Assembly: GCA_000310025.1 (NCBI GenBank) | Contig: FN649743.1 | Location: 3,743,707 to 3,807,175, forward strand | DNA length: 63,469 bases | Source: Ectocarpus siliculosus | Taxonomy: Eukaryota; Sar; Phaeophyceae; Ectocarpales; Ectocarpaceae | Direction: 5' to 3' | Part shown: piece by piece, positions 50,025 through 59,545 of the stretch | How positions within the stretch are numbered: position 1 is the first letter of the stretch | Layout of the letters: each line of letters opens with the position of its first letter | Made by a program: the position numbers and the translations under genes | Notes under the pieces: model-generated | Seen by the model: only the letters and a program-made list of their open reading frames with translations | Database searches by the model: none | What the model was told of the DNA's origin: nothing

Positions 50025-50715
50025 AGAGAGAGAGAAAAGGTCCCCGCAGTTTTCTGATTGGCCAATTTTTTTGACAGGAAATTTCCTGTGGACGAAAATT
50101 CCATGGTCGACCGATGACGTCAGCCACGGTTGTGAGGTCGCCTTTTCGGGAAAACTCGAAAAATTCAAATTCCCCGTGATTGACTGATTGGTCTGATTGG
50201 TCTGATTGCTGACGCCCGACTTCCACGGGAAATCGCCGACCACACTTTCTTCTGTCCTGGAGGAACGCATTTCCTACCGGCTGCTCCGATCCACTCTAGG
50301 CTGGATGGTGTTGAACCCACCATCATCCCCGCCCCTTTTCTTGTGATTTTTTTTGTCGCACCCACACGACGGACGGACGGTCATTGAAAACGAAAAGGAG
50401 AGCTGCGACAAATCTTGACGGGAAACAATCGTCTCCAGGAAACACCCACACGCTCACAACTATATCCTTCGCTCACAGGATAAGAGACATTTTCTACAAT
50501 ACAATCGCGTCTTCACCACACGGAATCATCGAGAGACAGATATATTATTGTCATCAGTCAACGGTGCCACCACCGTGGTTGACGCTTCTGGTAGGAAAGG
50601 ATAAAAATTATGTTGGCTCATTTCAAAGAGAGGATGGCGGCACGGGCAACCACGGCAGCTGTATCATCATCACACACCACCAGCTACCGGTGGTGCTACG
50701 TGGAGCAGGTAGACC
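50025..50715 (+). repeat. Left terminal inverted repeat (about 690 bp)
   Basis: It matches the reverse complement of 61279-61972. By eye the outer roughly 350 bp is identical. The inner half has scattered substitutions and short indels, then the two sides diverge right after GTGGAGCAGGTAGACC. The repeat includes the presumed promoter and the first 35 codons of the polymerase-helicase gene. It contains three tandem CTGATTGGT-type units near 50184-50208. Confidence 0.95.
50057..50122 (+). promoter_or_regulatory. Cluster of palindromes in TIR tip
   Basis: Within 66 bp are four perfect palindromes: ATTGGCCAAT (50057-50066), ACAGGAAATTTCCTGT (50074-50089), GGTCGACC (50105-50112) and TGACGTCA (50115-50122). 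They are mirrored in the right TIR. CCAAT and CRE-like motifs could act in transcription. The 16-bp palindrome is a candidate recombinase or resolvase site. Function is inferred only. Confidence 0.45.
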
Positions 50716-53700
50716 AGGCCGCTCCCGTCGCAGGCAGGAGCAACGGGTGGCGGTACAAGGGGCCTGGAGGGATCACCTATAGGCGCCAGGCCGTCTTCGG
50801 CACGGGGTTTAGGGTTCGTATCTCCTTCCCTTCCTCGCCGGGGCCGGGATACAGGTGGTTCAACTCGCACCCCCTCGGAGGAGATCCCAACCTGTACAAC
50901 TTTCAAATTTGGGCGAGGACGGTGCTGCAGAGAGGCATGGTCCACCCGCGTGACGCCGAGGCTTGGCGCACGGCGTTTGTAGATGTAGAGGGTGGTGGCC
51001 TTGGACAGCTGGTTGTGTCAGCGGCCGACGAGAGCTGGCGAGTAATCTTCTGCTGGGCATCAGCTGGCAGGGAGATCGAAGTCGACACCCAGGGCATCCC
51101 GATCTCTCTTGTGAACCTCCAGGTCCGATCTGGTCTCGACTCACAGAGCCCTTTTTTCAGACAGCTTAACATAGCGACCTTCGGGCACAGAGTTGTGAGA
51201 TATGCCCCCGTCACCGCATTCGGCAAAAAATGGCAGAAACAGCTTCCCGGAGCCTGTCTCGCTGTCCTCGTCGCCGACGTTTGGCGCGATAGTCAAATCT
51301 ACCTGCTAAAAAAACCAAAGGAGAGGAGAAGGTTTGGATTCCGCGATGTAGATCCCACGGGTGCGTTTATGATCTCATCTCGTGGTGGTCGACCAAAAAA
51401 GGGCGCGCCTGTACACAACAAGAACGCTCTTGACGGTGGGAACTACTTCCGCAACCTGTATTCGATTCTACTGGAGCGAGACATCGGGGAAGTAGAGTTC
51501 GACACATGGGTTTCGGGAGATGCAGAACCACCCGCCTTGACATTACTGCATCTCGAAAAGTGGCTCCATATGACCAACGCCAGCGTGGTGGTGTGGTCAC
51601 ATCGGGGCACTGGTGCCAACATTCTTGGACCATCCGACGGGAAAACGAACCTCCAACCACCCACACTACACGTTGGGGTTCGTGAGGGACACGTGTACCG
51701 GCTTGTGCTCGAGGGGCCCTGGGGAGAAAGATTTGGATCGTCTCTCGACGTGGCAATCGATCACAGCGTACGAACTCACCGTAAATTCCGTCGAATTTCT
51801 GAGATGACCGTGGAAGAACAGGAACCAGACACGACTGGGTTTGGCACCAAGACCTTCTCGTGTGTCGCTGACATTGTGAGTGATATCATGGCCATCAACC
51901 AAACAGGGGGGGACCACAACCGACAGACGTGGTACGCGCCTCCAGGAACGGCCCTTGACGAACTCATGCTCCACCTACACCTCGCTGGGGTCTCTTGCGA
52001 AGGTAAACTCACAAACTACAGTCGCTGGGATTCACTGTCCTTACCAGCGCACGGCGTAATCATCCGAACCTGGTGCAGCGCGAGCATGGGTGGGCTCGAT
52101 CCCGATGACTACGAGCCCGACCAGGCAACACGATTGATCGAGCTGCATAATGCCCTGGGTCTGAAGTTCCACCGCGGGGTATTGGATTTTCGAGTATCGA
52201 GCCAGTACAGCCAGTCTCTGCTCGCCCTCCTTGAGGTGTGCTGGCGGGGGCCGATCGTCGGGGCAGAGGACGCGTCCGGGAGTTCCTACGGAAGGGAAGA
52301 CTGGCAATGTGACATAAACGGGGCCCACACGGCCGCCCTAATGAACATGGAGACGGTGCCCGTTTTCGGCCACATGGATGAGGTGGAGAAGTTCGATGGC
52401 CACAACATCGAGGATTGGACGCTTTACATCATCAAGCTGGACGCGCTCGGTGAGCCAGACGTATTCCTTAATGCGGATGTGACGCCGGTCTTCGGTCGAA
52501 ACTACAAGCGTTACCTCGACCTCATCGACAACGCGCCTCGCCATAGAGTCACCCACTTCGTGCGACCATCCAGAACGGTCAGCAGGTGCCACATACCCAA
52601 ACTTGTAAGAGACCTGCTCGCGCATGAGCTGGGTGATCCCCTCCTCGAGGATGCCGACTGTGCACGCCGATTTAAAAAAGGAATATTCGTGCGGGCCAGC
52701 GGTATGTTGCAGCAGAGATATGCGGACAGGATAGATGCCGTCATGGTTACGAGCAGTGACGAGGCTTCGGCTGTGGGTGGAAAAATTGTCCCTGTCCTGT
52801 GCGAAGTCGATCGCGTCAAGGCCGAGCTTCGTACGGGACAAGGGGACCTTGGCATCGACTCACTTCACACCGGTGATGCATACCTTTGTTTCGACGCAGA
52901 ACGGACCTGGTACAGAGATGGCTTCTGGGCGTTAGGTGCGCTCATTCTCGACGAAACTCGATTACGAGTGTTGGAGGCGAGGAACGCTCTCGAACTATGC
53001 GGCGCGTCCGACTTTAGCTTCCAGTGTGACGCGGTGTTCTTCAGGGGATCTTCTTCGGTGCAAGAAAAGATGAGACTCCGCTTCAACCAGTTGTTTAGCG
53101 GCAACGACAAAACCCCCGGGACTCTCAAGTTTGAACCGGCATTGAAGAACCCGCTGTGTGGAGAGAGGAGGGTGTTCGAAGGCATCGTGGTCAAGCTATC
53201 GCTGGATGCGTTACCTCCGGCAATGAGGAAAATTCCTTGCCCGTTAAAACCCCGGCTTTTAGTGATCCCTCTGTGGGATGGCGTCGGCACCGGCTTCAGT
53301 TCGATGGAAGAAGCTCACAGCGCCTGGCGTCGTCTCGGCAAGAACACCAAGCGCAATATGTGGCCGGAAATATGCGAGGCCGAGTCACCATCAAAACTAG
53401 AAAATTTACTCCGCGGCTCGTTGTCTCGACAAGGTTCAAGGATTGTTTGTGCGGTGACCGGAGAACATGGAGGGGCGGGGAAGAGTTATTGTGCCTTCAA
53501 CGCTGCCAAGAATATCTTCAAAACGGGGTTGGTCGTTACCCCTACCAATAGTCTGAGAACGTCCTTCACAAACCTGCCATCCGGTTGGAATGTAAAGACC
53601 GCTGACCACCAGCTCGGATTCTACCTGGGCGATGATTCTCATGTGAAGAAGACGGCGGGGTCGATACGTACACTTAAGGTCGACGTGATCATCATAGAGG

Positions 53701-54833
53701 AAGCTGCTTATATGCCTCTCCGGACCCTAAGCATGGTCCTGGCTGCCGCCCATAGCAGCGGTACCCACGTGATCGGGACGTACGACACGCACCAACTCCA
53801 GCCCGTTTGCGAGAGCAGCGGCATGTCGATTAGCAGGGACAACGTCAACAGAAAGTTCATCCTCGAAAAAGCCTTCCCCACATGCTTTCATGTCTTCGCA
53901 CGCAAGCGGGATAAAACTGTCGACGAACAGGTGGAGATGGACGACGGCCTCTTGCACATTCTGGCCGCAGGAAACGACAGTCACGAGGCGCAGACTCGAG
54001 CCATCGAGAGATTTGGTGGTGATTGTCTGGACGACCCAAGCCCTTCAGACTTTCATCTCACTTACACTAGAGACTGTGCTCGTTTCTATGCGTTTCGAGG
54101 CTTGCTGGGGTGCAACGAGTCTGGAGGCTGGGACGTGCTGGGGCATAAAACAGTTGTTGGTGCACAATATCGGGACCTTGGGAACCTGGGCAGGGTTCAC
54201 AAGAATCACAACTACAACATCATCCGGTCCTCAGGAGATACCGTTGTTGTCGCGAGCGCATTCGACGGTGCTGCTAGCCTTCAGGAGACTTCACTCTGTC
54301 GAGCGGAGGCGGAAAACTTGTTTGACCCCTCGGGAGCGTGCACGGTACACGCCGTCCAGGGCCGTACGGTAGAAGGGAGACTGGTCATACACCAGGCCCG
54401 ACACCCTTACGCCGATGTGTACTGGATATACACGGCCATAAGTCGGGCGACCGGACCGTCGAACGTCAGGGTCATCGACGATATTCACCGAAGCAAGAGC
54501 GACATGTCAGACCGAGAGAGGGCATCGTGGATTTCTGGGAAGGTTTCAAGTTATATCTACGCCGACGTTGCGGCCGAGCGTCTCGGATCTGATGAGGGGG
54601 GACAGCACAGAGAAGCTCTCGTCCAAGAACTCCACCGCTCCTACGGGGGGAGGTGCAACTTGTGCAACCATGACTTGGTCTGGGCCGTCTATAGTGAACG
54701 CCAACCGACTCTCGATCGTCTTGACTGCGCTTTGCCGCACACGATCGATAATGTAGATGTGAAATGCTTAAAGTGCAACAGAGCCAGAGGAAGCCTAGGG
54801 AGAGGGAAGTCGAAAAAGAGGAAGACGAGTTGA
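50610..54833 (+). CDS. Multidomain replication protein: PolB-like palm, SF1 helicase, HNH nuclease (1407 aa)
   Basis: A single uninterrupted frame from ATG 50610 to TGA 54831-54833. Residues 1-540 are unassigned. At about 567-590, CDINGAHTAALMNMETVPVF matches PolB motif A (catalytic Asp568). At 770-812, WALGALILDETRLRVLEARN followed by FQCDAVFF matches the helix before motif C, with Asp807 at the essential second Asp of DTD. The first Asp is replaced, and motif B (K-N-YG) is not evident. Residues 951-1290 are an SF1 helicase of the PIF1/RecD kind: Walker A GEHGGAGKS, Walker B DVIIIEEA, motif III GTYDTHQLQPV, and C-terminal motifs CTVHAVQGRTVEG and YWIYTAISRAT. Residues 1349-1393 form an HNH/endonuclease VII-like site: CNLC, then TLDRLD, PHTIDN and CLKCNRARG. 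The C terminus is basic (a possible nuclear signal). The first 35 codons lie in the left TIR. Helicase and HNH calls are firm; polymerase is probable. Confidence 0.8.
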   Translation: MLAHFKERMAARATTAAVSSSHTTSYRWCYVEQVDQAAPVAGRSNGWRYKGPGGITYRRQAVFGTGFRVRISFPSSPGPGYRWFNSHPLGGDPNLYNFQIWARTVLQRGMVHPRDAEAWRTAFVDVEGGGLGQLVVSAADESWRVIFCWASAGREIEVDTQGIPISLVNLQVRSGLDSQSPFFRQLNIATFGHRVVRYAPVTAFGKKWQKQLPGACLAVLVADVWRDSQIYLLKKPKERRRFGFRDVDPTGAFMISSRGGRPKKGAPVHNKNALDGGNYFRNLYSILLERDIGEVEFDTWVSGDAEPPALTLLHLEKWLHMTNASVVVWSHRGTGANILGPSDGKTNLQPPTLHVGVREGHVYRLVLEGPWGERFGSSLDVAIDHSVRTHRKFRRISEMTVEEQEPDTTGFGTKTFSCVADIVSDIMAINQTGGDHNRQTWYAPPGTALDELMLHLHLAGVSCEGKLTNYSRWDSLSLPAHGVIIRTWCSASMGGLDPDDYEPDQATRLIELHNALGLKFHRGVLDFRVSSQYSQSLLALLEVCWRGPIVGAEDASGSSYGREDWQCDINGAHTAALMNMETVPVFGHMDEVEKFDGHNIEDWTLYIIKLDALGEPDVFLNADVTPVFGRNYKRYLDLIDNAPRHRVTHFVRPSRTVSRCHIPKLVRDLLAHELGDPLLEDADCARRFKKGIFVRASGMLQQRYADRIDAVMVTSSDEASAVGGKIVPVLCEVDRVKAELRTGQGDLGIDSLHTGDAYLCFDAERTWYRDGFWALGALILDETRLRVLEARNALELCGASDFSFQCDAVFFRGSSSVQEKMRLRFNQLFSGNDKTPGTLKFEPALKNPLCGERRVFEGIVVKLSLDALPPAMRKIPCPLKPRLLVIPLWDGVGTGFSSMEEAHSAWRRLGKNTKRNMWPEICEAESPSKLENLLRGSLSRQGSRIVCAVTGEHGGAGKSYCAFNAAKNIFKTGLVVTPTNSLRTSFTNLPSGWNVKTADHQLGFYLGDDSHVKKTAGSIRTLKVDVIIIEEAAYMPLRTLSMVLAAAHSSGTHVIGTYDTHQLQPVCESSGMSISRDNVNRKFILEKAFPTCFHVFARKRDKTVDEQVEMDDGLLHILAAGNDSHEAQTRAIERFGGDCLDDPSPSDFHLTYTRDCARFYAFRGLLGCNESGGWDVLGHKTVVGAQYRDLGNLGRVHKNHNYNIIRSSGDTVVVASAFDGAASLQETSLCRAEAENLFDPSGACTVHAVQGRTVEGRLVIHQARHPYADVYWIYTAISRATGPSNVRVIDDIHRSKSDMSDRERASWISGKVSSYIYADVAAERLGSDEGGQHREALVQELHRSYGGRCNLCNHDLVWAVYSERQPTLDRLDCALPHTIDNVDVKCLKCNRARGSLGRGKSKKRKTS

Positions 54834-54860
54834 TTGTACCGTGGTCGACCGCTAGCTTTT

Positions 54861-55985
54861 ATGCCAAGAAACTCAGGAAATAATATGTATTGTGTGTATA
54901 CAGATAATTCAATCATGAACGATCTCATTCCCCAGTGTGCCCGTTGGTTGGAGGATAATAAAGACCCGGTCCATGTTCTTGAGGTCTTGAGGACTCTGCA
55001 TCCAGGCTCTCTCAACAAAAATGTTCGGCGAGTCAGGCGAGAATGGATGCAAGTATACGGTCCCGGCCGAAACGATGGCACCATCAGGAAGGAGCTTAAG
55101 CGCATACTCAAAGTCCTACAGAGGAAGGCGTCGTCGCTGGCCAAGAAAACCTCAAGTGATTCAAGGAAGAAATACAGCTTGAAGCAGCTCAAAATAGCCG
55201 AGAGCCGTATCATTTCGTTTTTCAAGTTGGATTTATTCGGCAAATGGGCAGCGCGCAATACCATTCATTCCCACAAGGAGTCCTTCACTGGGCTTGTTGA
55301 TATCGACGCTCTCGTACGGAAGGTAAACATACTTCCGCCGCACGTCTCTCAGCTGGAACTCACGCCGGAAGAAAAAAGTATTCCAAGGAAACGACGTCGA
55401 GAAGCCTTGGCAGCGAAGTGCGAAAAGAGCATCACAGTGAACGCAAGCGACCTTGTCGATCTCATGGGAGCAATTATCACATACCCCCGAGCAAATTACT
55501 TTGAATTGGCGTGCGCGTTATCGTTTGTTTCTGGGAGGGCGCTACCTGAGCTTGTTCGTAGTGCTGTCCAATTTTCGCCCAGTAGTCACGGCAATCACGA
55601 GGTACATATCAAGGTTGGTGGAGGAACCTACCGGATACCACTAATATGCGAATACGAACACTTTATAGGGGGTGTCAATCGGTTGCGCGGAATGAAAGAT
55701 ACATCCCGCCTAACGCCCGCCGAGGTAAACCATCGATTTAGTAAATCAGTAAATTTGTACGCCAGAAAACTGCTTCCTGAAGAAGTCGGATTGCGTGTAT
55801 TCAGCGATTTGAAGACGCTCCACGTCGTGATTAGTCACAGAAAGTTCACAGGGCACGAGTTTGATTTGGGTGAATGGTTAAAAATTGCACGCGGTGGTCC
55901 GAGTTCACCGGCTTTAAACCGTAAGTGCTCGGTTGTCAAAGTAGAAGGGATCAAGGAAGAGGATCACAGGCAGTGGACGGTGTGA
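54861..55985 (+). CDS. Telomere-resolvase (protelomerase)/tyrosine-recombinase-like protein, catalytic positions degraded
   Basis: The frame is open from codon 54834, directly after the TGA of the upstream gene and in the same phase. The first ATG is at 54861 (374 aa). The N-terminal half is basic and helical, like the core-binding part of telomere resolvases (RRVRREWMQVYGPG, RKELKRILKVLQRKASSLAK). The catalytic-like part has LACALSFVSGRALPELVRSA (first Arg at residue 235 of the open frame, the TGRR position), HEVHIKV (Lys260), TYRIPLICEYEHFIGGVNRL, and FSDLKTLHVVISHRKF, where the usual L-R is L-K. The expected GH is GG at 354-355, and the nucleophilic Tyr has no candidate: no Tyr occurs after residue 309. 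A GTAAGT at 55922-55927 could be a splice donor leading to another C terminus. Homology is judged from pattern and order only. Confidence 0.55.
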   Translation: MPRNSGNNMYCVYTDNSIMNDLIPQCARWLEDNKDPVHVLEVLRTLHPGSLNKNVRRVRREWMQVYGPGRNDGTIRKELKRILKVLQRKASSLAKKTSSDSRKKYSLKQLKIAESRIISFFKLDLFGKWAARNTIHSHKESFTGLVDIDALVRKVNILPPHVSQLELTPEEKSIPRKRRREALAAKCEKSITVNASDLVDLMGAIITYPRANYFELACALSFVSGRALPELVRSAVQFSPSSHGNHEVHIKVGGGTYRIPLICEYEHFIGGVNRLRGMKDTSRLTPAEVNHRFSKSVNLYARKLLPEEVGLRVFSDLKTLHVVISHRKFTGHEFDLGEWLKIARGGPSSPALNRKCSVVKVEGIKEEDHRQWTV

Positions 55986-56156
55986 CTTCAATCCACTAGC
56001 ATCTTCGTCGTCGATGTCCTTCCTTTCTCAGTGACCGTGCAAAAGACTGTGACTCGTTGGATTTGTGTTGTGCGCGCACACACACACGCACACACTAAAT
56101 TTTCACGCAATGTTCACCGAATTTCCTTTTCACACAGTTTTCACGCAATGTTCACC

Positions 56157-56281
56157 GATATCTTGTGTATGAAACAAAACGTTCAAACACGTCCTATTGA
56201 CCGAGACTACCACCCCGGGAGAAACACCTTTCTTTTTTCTACTTTGATCGGGGCTGTGTGTTGCACAAACACACAGTTTTC

Positions 56282-56317
<36 letters not shown>

Positions 56318-56460
56318 AATTTTTACACCACCACCACCACCACCGATATCTTGTGTATGAAACAAAATTTTCAAACACGTCCTATTGACTGAGACTACCA
56401 CCCCGGGAGAAACATCTTCTTTTCTCTACTTTGATCGGGGCGTTGTGTTGCACAAAAACT
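56157..56460 (+). repeat. Tandem duplication with CA microsatellite inside the element
   Basis: A unit beginning GATATCTTGTGTATGAAACA, and including CCGAGACTACCACCCCGGGA or a one-base variant, occurs at about 56157-56275 and again at about 56345-56460. A (CA)n run (about 56284-56314) and (CAC)n lie between the copies. A shorter duplication of CACGCAATGTTCACCGA precedes it at 56105-56158. It lies between the recombinase-like gene and the 3' end of the minus-strand gene. Confidence 0.85.
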
Positions 56461-56643
56461 ACGCACATGTCAACGCAAGGATATATGCACATAATAAAAG
56501 GATGATTCTCACAACCATAGCAACAGCATTTTGAGGCTTCTATCCCTGAAGACCCCGTGCATGTGGCCTCCGGCACTAACAGCCGACAGGCATGGATCTC
56601 ATATTTGGTAAGACGCCCGTTCGCCCTTGTTTCGAGTACCCGC

Positions 56644-57702
56644 CTACCCCTGCGCATTTTGGTGCCACTCCCTGGCCTTCTGCATCAGGTAAAGGTTGCC
56701 TCTCTCTAACTTGGGCGCCTTCTTGATCCTGGCACCGTCCTTCGTGCACGGGTAGGATGCTCTCGTGTTGTCGCCATGGCCGTTGAAGGGATGGGTGCCC
56801 AACGTCCCCTCCCCGTTGTTCACGCTGGGGACGCTCCACTCGAAGAACTCCGACGGGTTTTCCGAGATGATAATGTCGCCCGTCTTCTTGTTCTTCTGAG
56901 CACGGAGGTGCTTGCCGAGGGAGATAGCGTACGGGCCGTAGTCAAACTCGATACGACCGGCGCCGCCGGGGCCTCGCGGGTTGCTGTTGGGTTTCTGTTG
57001 TATTCCCGATGGTTTCTTTTTCGCCCCTGAAAATTCGTTTCATTGGAACATTCATTCGGAGGCGGCAAGTGGCCGAGTTTGAGCGTCTTTTTCGCAAGAC
57101 AAAACACGGGAAGCCCCAGGCTACACCATAGCGCCGGATGGAGCGGTACATTGTGGATGTAACCAGGGCTGTAGTAGCGAACATCAAGAGTGAAGGATAT
57201 TTCATTCGGGTCACACGCACGCATAGCATCGGGTGAACTATCATATCATGAAAAGCGGAGAAAGGTCGGAATGGAACTGTAGCAAAGGATGTGACAACAA
57301 CAACAACACAAACAGAAACTCCTGCATCGAACAGAACGGGCGCTCAATCCAACCATGCACCAGTTGCTCGCTCTTAAGGCATCGCGTTCTGTTCGGTTGC
57401 AAAGGATGTAACAAGTCCCGAATCGTCTTACCTCCGGTCCTCCCTGGAGTGCCCGAGATCCGTAGGACGACGAATGAAAGTCGGGATGGATGTAATAGCA
57501 CCAAGCACGGGGAGAGGAGAAGGTTAGTTTCAGGAAGAAAATTTCCACGCAATACAACAACACAAACAAGCGAACACGACGGGCGGGGGGGATAGGCTTA
57601 ATCCCAACCATGCACCAGTTGCTCCCTCTTAAGGCATCGCGTTCTGTTCGATCGACTGTCAAATTTTCATTCCAAAAGTAAAATGCACGCTTTGGCGGCA
57701 AC

Positions 57703-57773
<71 letters not shown>

Positions 57774-59545
57774 CGACACCGGCCTTTCATTCAACGAACC
57801 AGTTGCACGCCTTGGTAACATCAGAAAGAGAGAGCGGTGATTAGATGGTTTGTGTCCGGTGAATGGCACACCGGCAAAGTGGGAGTGGAAATTACTCGTC
57901 GACCGCCAGGCAACAAAACACATAGACGTCTTCGATGATTGGGCATCGACCTTAAACGAACCAAATTCAACAACAGTTCGACCAAAGGGGGCGGTTGTAG
58001 CAGGGATTACACTCACTGAGGGGCACACCGGGAAGGTCGATGCACATGGGACGAATGGGAAATAAGACATGCCAACGCACAAGCACAAAATTCATTCATT
58101 CATTCATTCATTCATCGTTCAATTCATTCAAACAAGACACAACCCCAACAACAACAGCCCGTTCGCTTAATACAACGATATCACCGCCCATGCTCCTGCT
58201 CTTTGACCCCGAGGCCACAACGTTTCATTCAAAGGGTCAAATCGCACGCCTTCCTTCAAGGACAGCATTGTGTCTTCGTAATTGGCCGTCGCTTCGTCAC
58301 TCTACTCTAGTAAAATCAAAGAACAACCATACCTCCGTTCGGGCTCCTCATCTTGCCGAGTCGGTGGTAGGCGGACGCCTGCTCCTCGGGGGGTGCTCGG
58401 AACAGCGAAACGCCGTCGGTGAAGTCCCCCGACTGCCGGATCCGTGACTTGATCGTCTTCGGCGGTACACGGTCCGTAGTCGTCACCTTGAACGCTTCCT
58501 CGCCGTCGACGGCCTTCACTCCACAGAGCGAGGGGAAGCTCTCGGCCAGCGGGTGGGACTGACTCCGCCAGGGATTGAAGGCGCCACGTCCCGGAGACCA
58601 AGTGCAGACTACCGAGAGGCTTGCTTGGTCCGGAGGGCTGATTCCGTGGAAGAAGGGGTCGTGAAGGACCTTCGGGGTGGCGATGTACGCGTCTCTGCTC
58701 CGCATCGGCATGATAAGGGGCTGCGGCAGGTCGCCGCCGCTGAGGATGAAGTCCCCGGTGGACCCCGCGGGGTCTACTTGCCCGTCGAGGAGGACGTCCG
58801 CGCCAAGGTGAACCGTGCCGCGCAAATCGAACTTCATCTTGTCTGAATGAGACGTGTGAAGTTGCCCTCTCTCCCGTGTAGTCAGGTGCGCGCAGTCCGG
58901 TCGCACGCCAACCAGGTCGGTCATCGTGGCGATCGCGCCAGCGACGACAGGCGCCAGGGCAAGGTCTACCCCACCGTCGACGGGCTTGCCGTTGGACAGG
59001 ATGTCCACGCTGTCGTACGCTCGCTGGAACGTCAGGTGGGACTCGATGTGCTGACGCTCCCCCTCGGTGAACGTCGGCACGCTCACCGCCCCACGGTAGA
59101 AAGCCAGGCTGTTCTTGACCCTGGTCGGCACTCCTGTTGGTGCCCGCGCCTGTAGGAAACGTGTGGTAGGTACGTAGACGCGGCCATGGGTGAATAACAC
59201 AAAACTGCCAGAGTTCAACCAGACAAGACAGGCAGATAACCTTGTGTATCGTGGAGAATACACGCAACACACGCACACTCTACAGGTGGGCCGACTGTCC
59301 CCCTTACCTTCGGGTCGCCTACTCCTTCGCTGCTGCTGTTGCCGCCGAAGCTGGGCTCTCTCCTCCTCTTTCCAGACGATGTCGGGGGTGTACTTTCGAC
59401 AGCGTTCTCCTAATCATGGATGGAAGAGCGGGATAGATCAGACGACAAATAGGTGGATGACAAGCGTGCACTGAGATACACGCTTTAGTCTATAGCAACA
59501 TGTACTGACCTCCAATGCAAATTTGAAGCTGTAAGCGATGTTCAT
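56644..59545 (-). CDS. Unknown protein (445 aa), 4 exons, inside the element
   Basis: Minus-strand exons: 59545-59510 (MNIAYSFKFALE, donor GTCAGT), 59409-59308, 59149-58333 and 57026-56644 (stop TAG). All phases agree and three donors are near consensus, so the model is credible. The protein starts with a short hydrophobic stretch, then a Ser/Gly/Lys-rich linker, then a long region with many small beta-type segments (GTVHLGADVLLDGQVDPAG, GDFILSGGDLPQPLIMPM, SLSVVCTWSPGRGAFNPW). It ends with a basic segment (GAKKKPSGIQQKPNSNPRG) and a C-terminal domain (GRIEFDYGPYAISLGKHLRA, then KKTGDIIISENPSEFFEWS). I do not recognise a family. A structural or virion role, a captured host gene, or an unrelated host gene trapped between the TIRs are all possible. 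The 1.3-kb last intron holds several repeats. Confidence 0.65.
57348..57655 (+). repeat. Direct repeat pair in intron of the 445-aa gene
   Basis: CCAACCATGCACCAGTTGCT and CTCTTAAGGCATCGCGTTCT, continuous over about 50 bp, occur at about 57350-57402 and again at about 57606-57657, nearly identical. Each is preceded by CAACAACACAAAC-type sequence and followed by GTTCG. Confidence 0.8.
57710..57776 (+). repeat. (CAA)n microsatellite inside the element
   Basis: CAC then a long CAA/ACA run, within the last intron of the minus-strand gene. A shorter ATTC/TTCA tetranucleotide run lies at about 58090-58134. Confidence 0.95.

Noticed and set aside
58302-59276. 324-codon minus-strand frame overlapping the 445-aa gene
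   Set aside because: Its Arg/Pro-rich composition is typical of a shifted frame. The alternative frame joins four exons in phase from an ATG to a stop with good splice sites.
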